Assembly: GCA_017388175.1 (NCBI GenBank)
Contig: JAFOTD010000032.1
Span: 1-60,781, forward strand
Reading direction: 5' to 3'
DNA: 60,781 nt
Source: Clostridia bacterium
Lineage (GTDB): Bacteria; Bacillota; Clostridia; Christensenellales; CAG-138
Below, one piece after another: positions 31,736 to 40,239 of this stretch. The notes under the pieces were generated by a model that saw only the letters and a list, made by a program, of their open reading frames with translations, ran no database searches and was not told where the DNA came from. Position 1 is the first letter of the stretch, and the number at the start of each line of letters is the position of its first letter. The position numbers and the translations under genes were made by a program.

Positions 31736-32554
31736 TTACGTCCGCACGCGGATCAAAAGGTCCACACCGTCGTCGCGGCGCGTTTCTTCCATCGCGGCGG
31801 TGATGCCGGAACCGTCAAGCTGCTCGATGCAGGTCTTGACGCTGTTGATAAACAGTCTGCAATCGCGCGAAAACCGCAAAATCCGCATCGGCGCTGCGCC
31901 GCCGGTTCCCGTGAGCGAATCGACGAGCCGCTCCGCGGCAGGGCCGGTCATTTTGCGCCGTTCGATCAGATCGAGCGCCTGCTGCTGGCGCTCTCCGTCG
32001 TTCAGCCTTAAAAGCGCGCGCGCATGGCGCTCCGAAAGGCCCGTTGCGCGAAGGCGGGCGCGCGTCTCGTTCGGAAGCTTTAAAAGCCGCAGGCGGTTGC
32101 AGAGGTACGGATCGGTCTTGCCGAGCATGGTCGAAAGCTGCTCCTCGGAAAGTCCGCCGGATTTTAAGAGCGCGTCGAGCCGTTCCGCCTCCTCCAGGAA
32201 GTGCAGCGGCCGCCGCTGCACGTTTTCGGCAAGCGCCATGATCCCGCACCGCTGCTCGTCTGCCTGCACGACGATGCAGGGCAGCTCCTTATAGCCTAAA
32301 AGCTTGCAGGCGCGCAGCCGCCGCTCACCCGCGATTAGCTCATAGCCGTCCTGCAGTCTGCGCACCGTGATCGGCTGCAAAAGTCCCACCTGCGCGATGC
32401 TCACCATCAGCTCGGAAAGCGCGGCGCGGTCGGCGTTCTTTCTGGTGCGGTCCTTGTGAAACCGGATCTCTTCGGTCGGCAGAAGCAGCAGCCTGCGGTC
32501 GGGATCCCTTTTGGGCGGCATGTTCAAAAGACCCTGTTGAAACGAATACAGCAT
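31736..32554 (-). CDS. Noc/ParB-family DNA-binding protein
   Basis: A 272-residue protein with a ParB N-terminal domain (ITVRRLQDGYELIAGERRLRACKLLG, CTPase/ParB motif region) followed by AENVQRRPLHFLEEAERLDALL and a helix-turn-helix (SEEQLSTMLGKTDPYLCNRLRLL). The C-terminal FSRDCRLFINSVKTCIEQLD block is typical of Noc-like paralogues. The first eleven residues MLYSFQQGLLN could form a short amphipathic helix like the membrane-targeting one of Noc. No parA is adjacent, which favours Noc-like nucleoid occlusion over partitioning; this is inference. Start at 32554 has AAAAGGAGG upstream. Confidence 0.75.
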   Translation of the reverse strand: MLYSFQQGLLNMPPKRDPDRRLLLLPTEEIRFHKDRTRKNADRAALSELMVSIAQVGLLQPITVRRLQDGYELIAGERRLRACKLLGYKELPCIVVQADEQRCGIMALAENVQRRPLHFLEEAERLDALLKSGGLSEEQLSTMLGKTDPYLCNRLRLLKLPNETRARLRATGLSERHARALLRLNDGERQQQALDLIERRKMTGPAAERLVDSLTGTGGAAPMRILRFSRDCRLFINSVKTCIEQLDGSGITAAMEETRRDDGVDLLIRVRT

Positions 32555-32680
32555 ATGCGCCTCCTTTTCGACCGACAGTGTACGATGCGGCGCATGTCGA
32601 AAGAAAGGCACCGGACAAAGCTCGAAGAAAATCGGCAGGAATCGTTTTGCGGCGCGGTAGAACCATGTGAAAAAAACCAG

Positions 32681-32708
32681 TTGCAAAATCGAAAACACAT
32701 GTTATAAT
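32681..32708 (+). promoter_or_regulatory. promoter of the ferredoxin gene
   Basis: TTGCAA (32681-32686), 16 bp, TATAAT (32703-32708) with a TGT extension, 32 bases before the start. Confidence 0.7.
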
Positions 32709-32739
32709 GAGGATGAAAACTTATGAGGAGGTTCAAACA

Positions 32740-32910
32740 ATGGCATACAAAATTACGGATGAATGTATCTCCTGCGGCGCATGCGCGGCAGAGTGCCCGG
32801 TAGAAGCAATCGCAGAGGGCGACGGCAAGTACGAAATCAATCCCGATACGTGCATTGAGTGCGGCAACTGCGCAGAGGTTTGCCCCGTCGGCGCACCGAA
32901 AGCGGAATAA
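32740..32910 (+). CDS. 2[4Fe-4S] ferredoxin
   Basis: A 56-residue clostridial-type ferredoxin with two CxxCxxCxxxCP clusters: [16 protein letters not shown] and [16 protein letters not shown]. It carries electrons at low potential for fermentation, hydrogenase or pyruvate oxidoreductase reactions. The ribosome site GAGGAGG fixes the start at 32740. Monocistronic, with its own promoter and terminator. Confidence 0.97.
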   Translation: MAYKITDECISCGACAAECPVEAIAEGDGKYEINPDTCIECGNCAEVCPVGAPKAE

Positions 32911-32920
32911 TTTTCACGAC

Positions 32921-32958
32921 AAAAAACGGCTCCGGTTCTCCGGAGCCGTTTTTCCTTT
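32921..32958. terminator. bidirectional terminator between ferredoxin and flotillin
   Basis: AAAAACGGCTCCGG pairs with CCGGAGCCGTTTTT around a TTCT loop; A/T flanks serve both converging genes. Confidence 0.9.
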
Positions 32959-32959
32959 T

Positions 32960-34507
32960 TCAGTTTGTATCGAGTACGGTTTCCACCGCGCCCTTGGGGT
33001 CGCCCTGCACGGTCACGTTGCGGTTCACCTTTGCGTCGTAGGTGTTCGCTTTCATGACGTCCACAAGGTCCAGCCCGGTGATTTCCTTCATCGTCTCGAT
33101 GGTGCGGGCGAGTACGCTCGGCACGTAGGAGCCCATCGTGTCCACGCCGGTGCCGCCTTTTCCACCGTCGATGATCGTCACCTTGTCGATGGATTCGAGC
33201 GGCTTTGCGATGGATGCGGCCATCTCGGGGAGCGCCTTCACGATCATTTCCATCATGGCGGCCTGACCGTATTTCTTCATGGCCTCCGCCTTCTTTTCGA
33301 GCGCCTCGGCCTCCGCGATGCCGCGGGCCTCGATCGCCTTCGCTTCCGCTTCGCCGACGGCGCGGATGCCTTCCGCCTCCTGCATCCTTGCGAACAGGTC
33401 GGCTTCGGCCTGTACGCGCTGCGCCTCGGCCTCCTTTTCGCGTTCGAACTTCTCGGCCTCCGCGTGGATTCGGCGGATCTCGGCGGCCTTTTCGCGTTCG
33501 AACTTCTCGGCCTCCGCCTTGCGCTGCCGTTCAAACAGCTCGGCCTCGGCCTTCTGCTGACGGGCGAACTTGTCGGCCTCGGCCTTCTTCTTGATCTCCG
33601 CTTCAAGCGTCTGCTCGGTGACCTCGACGTCCTTTTTCTTCAGCTCGATCTCGCGTTCCTGCCGCGCAATGTTCGCGTTCGCCGAAGCGACCTCGATCGT
33701 TTTGCGCTGCTCCTGCTGCTGGATCTGATACGCGGCGTCGGCCTCCGCCTGTTTGATGTCGGACGCTCTCTTCAGCTCCGCTTCACGGATTCTGAGCTCG
33801 TTCTGGCGGGACGCGATCTCGGTCTGCGCCGCAACCTGCGCCTCGTTCGCCATCCGCTTTGCCTCCGCTTCGGCGATTGCAACGTCGCGCTCCGCCTGTG
33901 CCTTGGCGATCGAAGCGTCCTTCTGGATCTGCGACATGTTGTCCTGACCGAGGGCAACGATGAGACCCTTTTCGTCTTCGATCTTCTGGATGTTGCAGGA
34001 GATGATTTCAACGCCCAGCGCGTTCATGTCGGTCTGCGCCTTCTGCTGCACCTCGTCGCCGAACTTTTTGCGGTCGGTGTTCAGCTCCTTGAGCTTGACC
34101 GTGCCGATGATCTCACGCATGTTGCCCTGCAGCGAATCGGTTAAGGCCTTTGTGATCGACTCTTCGGACATGTTCAGGAAGTTTTTCATCGCGATCTTGA
34201 TGCCTTCCGGATCGGTCTTCAGCCGGACCTTGGCGACCGCGTCGATATCCACGCCGATAAAGTCGAGCGTCGGCACGTAGCCGTTCGTTTTGATGTCGAT
34301 ACTGATCTGCTTTAAGACCAGCGTGTCCTTCCTTTCCAGGAACGGAAGCTTGATCCCCGCGCGGCCGATCAGAATCTTCGGCTGCTTTTTGATGCCGGAG
34401 ATGATATAGGCCTTGTCCGGGGGCGCTTTGACGTATCCGCTGACGATGATGCCGACAACGAGTGCGACCGCCGCAGCGATCAGTCCGATCATGAGTTCAA
34501 TAGGCAT
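32960..34507 (-). CDS. floT: flotillin-like SPFH-domain protein
   Basis: A 515-residue membrane scaffold protein: N-terminal membrane helix (about 5-25), SPFH/Band 7 domain (about 28-200, with GVDIDAVAKVRLKTDPEGI), then a long Ala/Glu/Lys-rich coiled coil (200-430) containing repeats such as AEKFEREKAAE and AEKFEREKEAE, and a C-terminal segment. Bacterial flotillins organise lipid-ordered membrane regions. The usual partner NfeD is not adjacent. Start backed by AAAGGAG. Divergent from the XRE gene. Confidence 0.9.
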   Translation of the reverse strand: MPIELMIGLIAAAVALVVGIIVSGYVKAPPDKAYIISGIKKQPKILIGRAGIKLPFLERKDTLVLKQISIDIKTNGYVPTLDFIGVDIDAVAKVRLKTDPEGIKIAMKNFLNMSEESITKALTDSLQGNMREIIGTVKLKELNTDRKKFGDEVQQKAQTDMNALGVEIISCNIQKIEDEKGLIVALGQDNMSQIQKDASIAKAQAERDVAIAEAEAKRMANEAQVAAQTEIASRQNELRIREAELKRASDIKQAEADAAYQIQQQEQRKTIEVASANANIARQEREIELKKKDVEVTEQTLEAEIKKKAEADKFARQQKAEAELFERQRKAEAEKFEREKAAEIRRIHAEAEKFEREKEAEAQRVQAEADLFARMQEAEGIRAVGEAEAKAIEARGIAEAEALEKKAEAMKKYGQAAMMEMIVKALPEMAASIAKPLESIDKVTIIDGGKGGTGVDTMGSYVPSVLARTIETMKEITGLDLVDVMKANTYDAKVNRNVTVQGDPKGAVETVLDTN

Positions 34508-34651
34508 GTTTCTCGCTCCTTTCTGCTTGTCCCTCGGGGTTTTTGCAACCTTGCGGCTGCCTTTTGTTTACGGTTTCAGCATACCGCATCTTCCATCGGT
34601 TTTCCACGGTTACCGCAGCGAATTACCGCCCCGTATTTGCAGAACGACGGA

Positions 34652-34682
34652 GAAATAAAAAGCCGTCTTTTCAAACGGCGGT
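34652..34682 (-). terminator. terminator-like hairpin facing into the flotillin promoter region
   Basis: On the minus strand GCCGT (34679-34675) pairs with ACGGC (34666-34662), extended by T/A pairs, followed by TTTTTATTTC. No minus-strand gene ends here; it could block antisense transcription coming from the XRE gene. The rest of the 219 bp between the genes holds only their start regions. Confidence 0.4.
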
Positions 34683-34726
34683 GAACGGTGTATACTGTAA
34701 AAAAGAACCAACGGAGGGCAAACGCC

Positions 34727-35215
34727 ATGGGCAAACGATCGGTTAAGGAAAACAAAAACGCGTATCAGGAAAGCCGCGAGCGCTGCGGGCTCTCGCGCGA
34801 GGCGGCGGGGGAAGTCCTCGGGTTCGTATCGGCGGACCGCATCGAAAAGATCGAAAGCAGCAAGAGCGTGGCGCATCCGGACGAGGTGCTTGAGATGGAG
34901 CGCGGCTACCGCGACCCGCTGCTTTCCAATTATTACTGCACGCATGAGTGCCCGATCGGGATGAAATACGAGCCTGAAGCGAGCCTCAAAGACCTTCCGC
35001 AGCTTACCGTGGAGCTTCTGTCGTCGCTTCACGCGATCGAGCAGGAAAAACAGCGGCTCATCGACATCTCGGTCGACGGCCGCGTCAACGAAAACGAACG
35101 CGCGGATTTCGACCGGATCGCCGAAAAGCTGGCCGGTCTCGAACAGACGATCCGCTGCATGCGGCTTTGGATCGAACACGCGCTCTACACCGGCAAGATG
35201 GACGAAGCGAAATAA
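34727..35215 (+). CDS. XRE-family helix-turn-helix regulator
   Basis: A 162-residue protein with an N-terminal HTH of the Cro/C1 type (YQESRERCGLSREAAGEVLG, DRIEKIES), the conserved LSNYYCTHECPIG segment with two cysteines found in a group of clostridial XRE proteins, and a helical C-terminus (90-160). Target unknown; it sits beside the flotillin gene with TATACT (34691-34696) as likely -10. RBS GGAGG 10 bases upstream. Confidence 0.75.
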   Translation: MGKRSVKENKNAYQESRERCGLSREAAGEVLGFVSADRIEKIESSKSVAHPDEVLEMERGYRDPLLSNYYCTHECPIGMKYEPEASLKDLPQLTVELLSSLHAIEQEKQRLIDISVDGRVNENERADFDRIAEKLAGLEQTIRCMRLWIEHALYTGKMDEAK

Positions 35216-35230
35216 CGTGACGGAACGTCT

Positions 35231-35257
35231 CCCCCTGCGAAAGCGGGGGATTTTTCT
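35231..35257 (+). terminator. terminator of the XRE gene
   Basis: CCCCC-T-GC GAAA GC-GGGGG stem with one bulge, then ATTTTTCTC. Confidence 0.75.
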
Positions 35258-35301
35258 CTATTCGGCGCGAAAGGGGGCACGACGCGTTTTCGTATGCATA
35301 G

Positions 35302-35330
35302 TTGCATTTCAAATGTGCGTATGATACACT
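35302..35330 (+). promoter_or_regulatory. promoter of the zinc-ribbon-repeat gene
   Basis: TTGCAT (35302-35307), 17 bp, TACACT (35325-35330) with a TGA extension. Confidence 0.55.
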
Positions 35331-35364
35331 AAACAAACGAAAAACAAAGAAAGGAGCGATGCGC

Positions 35365-36324
35365 GTGAAACGGATTCTGCTTTGGACGGGCGTCGGGCTC
35401 GGCACCGCGGCGATCGTCGCAGTAGCGATTTTGATCCTGTTTACCTGCGTATTCGGAAATCATACGTATTCCGCGCCGACCTGCACGGAGCCCGGCGTCT
35501 GCACGCGCTGCGGCGAGATTCACAGCGAACCGCTCGGACATACCTTTTCGGAAGCCACCTGCACCGAGCCTTCGGTCTGCCTGCGCTGCGGCGAGCGGCG
35601 CGGCGAACCGCTCGGCCACGTCTTCCTTCCGGCTGCCTGCACCGAACCGGAGATCTGCGAACGCTGCGGCGAACGCCGCGGAGAGCCGCTCGGCCACGAT
35701 ATGACCGAGGCCAACTTCCAGACGCCCGCAACCTGCACGCGCTGCGGTCTGGTCGAGGGCGAACCGGTGCCCGGCGCTTTAAAGGACCGCGCGTTTACGG
35801 AGATGGAGGTCGGCGTGCCCTTGCCGTATACGACGGCGTCCTATCAGGACTACGACGTCGACGTGACCGGTACGGCGGAGATCGTCGATTACGCCGTAAT
35901 CGACGGCGACGAGACGTTCCCCGCGCGTGAAGGATATGAATGGCACATTGCGACGGTGCGGCTGGTGTTCTCCGGCGAGGACGCGCAGAAAAACGGCATG
36001 CAGAGCGCCATGACCTACGGCGATTACTATATTTTTGACGATCAGATGTCGCGAACGGCGGACGAGGACGGTATGCGGCGGTTCGTTTGCAACTACCGCG
36101 GCGCGCGCGTACAATGCTGGCAGAAGACCGGCCCGAACGAGGAGGCCGACTGGTTTGATCACGAACTGCGCTTCACCTGGCGCGAGGGCGTGCTGGTGCC
36201 GAAAGGCTATGACGGGGTGCTGTTGATTCTCTATCACTTCCGTCTTGCGAAGGACGCGACGCGGCTGTTTCTGCCCGCAAGCGCGGTGCTCGACGAGAAC
36301 GCGCTCGTGTTCCGGATGAAATAA
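35365..36324 (+). CDS. membrane-anchored protein with four zinc-ribbon-like repeats
   Basis: A 319-residue protein with an N-terminal membrane helix, then tandem 26-residue repeats of form H-x6-CTEPxxCxRCGExxxEPLG starting at 35461, 35539, 35617 and 35695. The fourth has lost its first Cys (FQTPATCTRCG). Each full repeat offers His and three Cys, suggesting metal binding. The C-terminal half (from GALKDRAFTEMEVG) is a beta-rich domain that resembles DUF4352-type extracellular domains (VDYAVIDGDETFPAREGYEW, ATVRLVFSGED). GTG 35365 is preferred: AAGGAG is 8 bases upstream, while ATG 35359 is only 2 bases from it. Function unknown. Confidence 0.7.
   Translation: MKRILLWTGVGLGTAAIVAVAILILFTCVFGNHTYSAPTCTEPGVCTRCGEIHSEPLGHTFSEATCTEPSVCLRCGERRGEPLGHVFLPAACTEPEICERCGERRGEPLGHDMTEANFQTPATCTRCGLVEGEPVPGALKDRAFTEMEVGVPLPYTTASYQDYDVDVTGTAEIVDYAVIDGDETFPAREGYEWHIATVRLVFSGEDAQKNGMQSAMTYGDYYIFDDQMSRTADEDGMRRFVCNYRGARVQCWQKTGPNEEADWFDHELRFTWREGVLVPKGYDGVLLILYHFRLAKDATRLFLPASAVLDENALVFRMK
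35461..35775 (+). repeat. four tandem 78-bp coding repeats
   Basis: Units at 35461-35538, 35539-35616, 35617-35694 and a degenerate one at 35695-35775. Units 2 and 3 share CGAGCGGCGCGGCGAA-like segments, so they are the youngest duplication. Confidence 0.8.
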
Positions 36325-36339
36325 AATCCATATCACGAT

Positions 36340-36376
36340 ATAAGAAACCGGATCGCTCAGGCGTCCGGTTTCTTAT
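36340..36376 (+). terminator. terminator of the zinc-ribbon-repeat gene
   Basis: ATAAGAAACCGGA (36340-36352) pairs with TCCGGTTTCTTAT (36364-36376). No long T-run. The remaining bases up to 36605 hold no gene, only AT-rich sequence and the repeats noted next. Confidence 0.65.
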
Positions 36377-36533
36377 CATACAGATTCCGTTATCATCAGA
36401 TAAAATCGAATTTCTGTTTCTATTCGACGCCGGAATGCGGGTTTCTTCTTATATTCCGGGAAGATAGGTACGCCCGTTTATTCACAATTCCGGCACTCAG
36501 CTTTGCCCGGGCCGTCCGGGTCGACGGTTTTGC

Positions 36534-36581
36534 GGGACATGAATTGCCTTCAGCGCGAACGGACGGGCAATGCCCGTCCGT
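36534..36581. repeat. GGACATGAATTGCC unit plus GGACGGGCA palindrome
   Basis: GGACATGAATTGCC matches the mini-hairpin repeat before holA. ACGGACGGGCA-A-TGCCCGTCCGT (36559-36581) is a 23 bp palindrome of the family at 31701. It lies 24 bp past the stop of the minus-strand operon and may end it, though no T-run follows. Confidence 0.5.
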
Positions 36582-36605
36582 CGTACGTCCGTATGTGTTT
36601 CGGGC

Positions 36606-37160
36606 TTACCGTCCGGGCAGAATCGCTTCGCGGAAAAATGCCAGCCCGGCGTTGAGCGCGTTCACGACAGCCTTTGAAGTGATGGTCGCGCCGGAGATTG
36701 CGTCGACGTTTCCGTTCAGCACGAACGTATCGACGCTGCGGCCGGCAAACTGATCCCGGAATGCGGGTTCGTCCGCTTTCGAGCCTTTGCCGGGCGTTTC
36801 GTTCAGCTCGAGGAACACGATCCCGCGGGTCGTACCGTTCGCCGAGACCCCGAGCAGCAGCTCCAGCGGGGGATTGTAGGCATGGCGCGTTTTCACGCCG
36901 ATCGCATATCCGACGCGCTCGCCGGATTTGTCAAAAACCGTCTCTGCGCGCGTGATATAGGTCTGATCGCCGAACGATACGTCCGGATCGAAGTCAATGG
37001 GGGAGACGCCGACCGCTTCGGGGAACAGCATCATCACGTCCGGTTTGGGTGGATCGGGCACGGGGGTCGGCCGGCTCTCCGCGGTCTTGTCCGTGCGGAG
37101 ATTGCAGCCGAACGACAGGACGAGGAGCAGCGCGATCGCGCAAAGGATGATTCGTTTCAC
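36606..37160 (-). CDS. FMN-binding lipoprotein (RnfG-like domain)
   Basis: A 184-residue lipoprotein: signal peptide and lipobox SFGC, a Pro-rich linker, then an FMN-binding domain ending in DAISGATITSKAVVNAL. The SGAT[IL]T motif is where ApbE links FMN covalently to threonine in RnfG/NqrC-type proteins. So it is probably an extracytoplasmic flavin electron carrier. No Rnf genes or apbE are nearby. GTG 37160 is preferred, 8 bases after AGGAG; ATG 37164-37166 is almost touching that site. Seven to thirteen bp behind uvrB; last gene of the operon. Confidence 0.8.
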   Translation of the reverse strand: MKRIILCAIALLLVLSFGCNLRTDKTAESRPTPVPDPPKPDVMMLFPEAVGVSPIDFDPDVSFGDQTYITRAETVFDKSGERVGYAIGVKTRHAYNPPLELLLGVSANGTTRGIVFLELNETPGKGSKADEPAFRDQFAGRSVDTFVLNGNVDAISGATITSKAVVNALNAGLAFFREAILPGR

Positions 37161-37173
37161 GTTCATTCTCCTT

Positions 37174-39201
37174 TCACTTATGCGTCTTCTCCCGCGCGCG
37201 CTTGTGCGCGCCGATCTGACCGGGACGGAGATCGCTCTTTTTCTGCTGCTTCTTTTCCCCTTTCAGGGCGAGGATCTGGTCGCGCAGCTTCGCCGCCGTC
37301 TCGAATTCGAGCTCGCGCGCGGCCTGCTGCATCTGTTCGGTCAGGATCGCGATGCGCTCTTTCTTCTGGAATTCGGTGAGGTGCTCGGGCTTTTCCTCCT
37401 CGTGCCGCGTGATGAGCAGCGTGTCGTAGATCTTCTTTTGAATCGAGCGCGGCGTGATGCCGTGTTCCTTGTTGAACTGCAGCTGCTTTGCACGTCTTCT
37501 GGCGGTCTCGTCCATCGCGCGGCGCATCGACGGCGTGATCGAATCCGCGTAGAGGATGACGCGTCCCTCGGCGTTTCTTGCCGCTCTGCCGATCGTCTGA
37601 ATGAGACTCGTTTCGCTGCGCAAAAAGCCCTCCTTGTCGGCGTCCAGGATCGCGACAAGACCCACTTCCGGCAGGTCGAGGCCTTCGCGCAGAAGGTTGA
37701 TGCCGACGAGCGCGTCGAACTCGCCCAAGCGAAGATCGCGGATGATCTCCATGCGGTCGAGCGTGTCGATGTCGCTGTGCATATAGCGCACGCGCACGCC
37801 CATGCGGTCGAGATATTCGGTGAGGTCCTCAGCCATACGCTTCGTGAGCGTCGTGATGAGCGTGCGAAAGCCCTTTTCCGCCTGCATGCGTACTTCGGAA
37901 AGAAGATCGTCGATCTGCCCTTTGACCGGGCGAACGGTGACCTCCGGGTCGACGAGCCCCGTCGGGCGGATGATCTGCTCGGCGACGACCGAAGCGCGGC
38001 TCATCTCAAAACTTCCGGGCGTTGCGGATACGCACACGATCTGCGGCACGCGCGCCATAAACTCCTCGAATTTCAGCGGGCGGTTGTCTCTCGCGCTCGG
38101 CAGACGGAAGCCGTACTCGACGAGCGCGTCCTTTCTCGCGCGGTCTCCCCGGAACATGCCGCCGACCTGCGGCAGCGTGACGTGGCTCTCGTCGATGAAC
38201 ATCAGAAAATCCTTCGGGAAATAATCGATCAGCGTGTACGGCGGCTCGCCGGGAGCTCTGCCGTCAAAGTAGCGCGAGTAGTTTTCGATGCCGCTGCAAA
38301 AACCGATCTCCTGCATCATCTCGATATCGTGCAGCACGCGCGAGCGGATGCGCTCGGCTTCCAGCGGACGGTTCGTGTCGAGGAACATCTTTTCCTGCAC
38401 CTCCATATCCGCTTCGATCTCCTGAAGTGCCTTCACCATTTTTTCATGCCCGGTCGCGTAGTGCGAGGCGGGGAAGATCGCGACGTGGCTGCGGCGGGTG
38501 AGAATTTCGCCGGTCAGCACGTTGATCTCGGAGATACGCTCGATTTCGTCGCCGAAAAAGCTCACGCGCAGCGCCTTGTCGGTCCAGTTGACCGGATAAA
38601 TGTCGAGCGTGTCGCCGTGCGAGCGGAAGGTTCCGCGCTGAAAATCCATATCGTTGCGCTGGTACTGGTTTTCGATCAGCCGGTGCATGACGTCGCGCCG
38701 ATCGACTTCCATGCCCTCGCGCAAAGAGACGGACAGCTTCAGATACTCCTCGGGATCGCCGAGGCCGTAGATGCACGAGACCGAAGCGACGATGATCACG
38801 TCGTTCCGCTCGTTTAAGGCGCAGGTCGCGGAGTGGCGGAGCTTGTCGATCTCGTCGTTCACGTCGATCGATTTTTCGATGTAGGTATCGCTTGCGGGCA
38901 GGTACGCCTCCGGCTGATAATAGTCGTAGTAGCTGACGAAGAACTCGACCGCGGAGTCCGGAAAGAGCTCTTTGAATTCGGAGCAGAGCTGCGCGGCGAG
39001 CGTTTTATTATGCGCAAGCACGAGCGTGGGCTTCTGCACACGCTCGATCACCTTTGCCATCGTATAGGTTTTTCCGCTTCCCGTTACGCCGAGGAGCACC
39101 GACATCGGATTGCCCGCTTCGATGCTTTTCGTCAGGTCCTCGATCGCCTGCGGCTGATCGCCCTGCGGCTCGTACGGGGAAACGACCTTGAACGTTCCCA
39201 T
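37174..39201 (-). CDS. uvrB: excinuclease ABC subunit B
   Basis: A 675-residue nucleotide excision repair helicase. Walker [14 protein letters not shown] (from residue 39), the beta-hairpin region [23 protein letters not shown] (DEAD-like), helicase motifs [13 protein letters not shown] and QTIGRAARN, and a C-terminal UVR motif ([22 protein letters not shown]) that binds UvrC. Starts as ATGA on the Dabb stop. uvrA and uvrC, often adjacent, are not in the window. Confidence 0.97.
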   Translation of the reverse strand: MGTFKVVSPYEPQGDQPQAIEDLTKSIEAGNPMSVLLGVTGSGKTYTMAKVIERVQKPTLVLAHNKTLAAQLCSEFKELFPDSAVEFFVSYYDYYQPEAYLPASDTYIEKSIDVNDEIDKLRHSATCALNERNDVIIVASVSCIYGLGDPEEYLKLSVSLREGMEVDRRDVMHRLIENQYQRNDMDFQRGTFRSHGDTLDIYPVNWTDKALRVSFFGDEIERISEINVLTGEILTRRSHVAIFPASHYATGHEKMVKALQEIEADMEVQEKMFLDTNRPLEAERIRSRVLHDIEMMQEIGFCSGIENYSRYFDGRAPGEPPYTLIDYFPKDFLMFIDESHVTLPQVGGMFRGDRARKDALVEYGFRLPSARDNRPLKFEEFMARVPQIVCVSATPGSFEMSRASVVAEQIIRPTGLVDPEVTVRPVKGQIDDLLSEVRMQAEKGFRTLITTLTKRMAEDLTEYLDRMGVRVRYMHSDIDTLDRMEIIRDLRLGEFDALVGINLLREGLDLPEVGLVAILDADKEGFLRSETSLIQTIGRAARNAEGRVILYADSITPSMRRAMDETARRRAKQLQFNKEHGITPRSIQKKIYDTLLITRHEEEKPEHLTEFQKKERIAILTEQMQQAARELEFETAAKLRDQILALKGEKKQQKKSDLRPGQIGAHKRAREKTHK

Positions 39202-39485
39202 CAGTACTCGAAATCGACCGTCTTGGATTCGATGCAGTGCGCGTGGATGTAGACGCGCGCGGCGTTATGGTCCGGGTGCTGATCGTAGATCTTGAGATCC
39301 TCCTTCGTCTTGCAGTCAACGAGAAGCGCCATGTCGAAGCTTCTGGGCGAATGCATGAAGTCCTCGCCGATCTGCATATCGACGATCTCGGGGATCTTCG
39401 GAACGAGCGCGTACAGCGAATCGCGCACGATCGGGACGTTGACCTTCGGGTCTTCAAACTTGAACAGGACGATGTGTTTAATCAT
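39201..39485 (-). CDS. Dabb-domain (stress-responsive alpha/beta barrel) protein
   Basis: A 94-residue protein of the dimeric A/B barrel type: [43 protein letters not shown] and [16 protein letters not shown] fit the Dabb pattern. Such proteins are small cytoplasmic dimers of mostly unknown function. Start at 39485 with AAGGAGG; its stop overlaps the uvrB start. Its place between deoD and uvrB is likely only operonic. Confidence 0.85.
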   Translation of the reverse strand: MIKHIVLFKFEDPKVNVPIVRDSLYALVPKIPEIVDMQIGEDFMHSPRSFDMALLVDCKTKEDLKIYDQHPDHNAARVYIHAHCIESKTVDFEY

Positions 39486-39501
39486 AACAGTTGCCTCCTT
39501 T

Positions 39502-40212
39502 TTATAATTCTGCAATGGACAGCGCGACGCGGATCATCTGATTGAACGCGGTCTGCCGCTGTTCGGGAGTGGTTTCCTCGTGCGTGCCTATAATATCGCT
39601 GATCGTGTCGATCGCAAGCGCCTTTTTGCCGCACCGCGCCGCGTTCAGATAGAGCGCCGCCGCTTCCATTTCCGCGGCAAGCACACCCATCTTGCGCCAT
39701 TTCAGCCACGCTTCGGGATCGTCTTCATAGAACGTGTCGGAGCTCAAAAGATTGCCGACCATGTAACGCGCGCCGATCGCTTCGCACGCGTCGACCGCCT
39801 TACGAACCAGCCCGAAGTCCGCGATCGGGGCGAACGTGCCGGGCAGGTTGAACTGCGCGGCATAGTTCGAGTTCGTGCACGCGCCCATGCCGATGACGAT
39901 ATCAAAGAGCTTGAGATCGGGGTGGTACGCGCCCGCGCTTCCGACGCGGATGATGCTCTCCACGTCATAGAAGTGATAGAGCTCGTAGGAATAGATGCCG
40001 ATACTGGGAATTCCCATGCCGCTCGCCATGACCGAAACGCGCTTGCCCTCATACGTTCCGGTATAGCCGTAGACGTTTCGGATGCTCGTGACGAGCTTTG
40101 GATCGGTCAGATAGGTTTCCGCGATGAATTTTGCGCGCAAGGGGTCGCCGGGCATCAGAACCGTCTTTGCAAAATCGCCCTTATTTGCGCCGTTGTGGGG
40201 AGTTAAAGCCAT
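39502..40212 (-). CDS. deoD: purine-nucleoside phosphorylase, DeoD type
   Basis: A 236-residue hexameric-type phosphorylase that splits purine (deoxy)nucleosides with phosphate. Signature MPGDPLRAKFIAETYL, GYTGTYEGKRVSVMASGMGIPS, RVGSAGAYH, and LAAEMEAAALYLNAARCGKKAL with the nucleoside-binding Glu pair. RBS AAGGAGG. Cytoplasmic purine salvage. Confidence 0.96.
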   Translation of the reverse strand: MALTPHNGANKGDFAKTVLMPGDPLRAKFIAETYLTDPKLVTSIRNVYGYTGTYEGKRVSVMASGMGIPSIGIYSYELYHFYDVESIIRVGSAGAYHPDLKLFDIVIGMGACTNSNYAAQFNLPGTFAPIADFGLVRKAVDACEAIGARYMVGNLLSSDTFYEDDPEAWLKWRKMGVLAAEMEAAALYLNAARCGKKALAIDTISDIIGTHEETTPEQRQTAFNQMIRVALSIAEL

Positions 40213-40239
40213 AGTGTCCTCCTTTTTTCATGTCTGTTT

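Noticed and set aside
36997-38817. 606-residue plus-strand frame opposite uvrB
   Set aside because: Antisense shadow; uvrB is unmistakable on the other strand.
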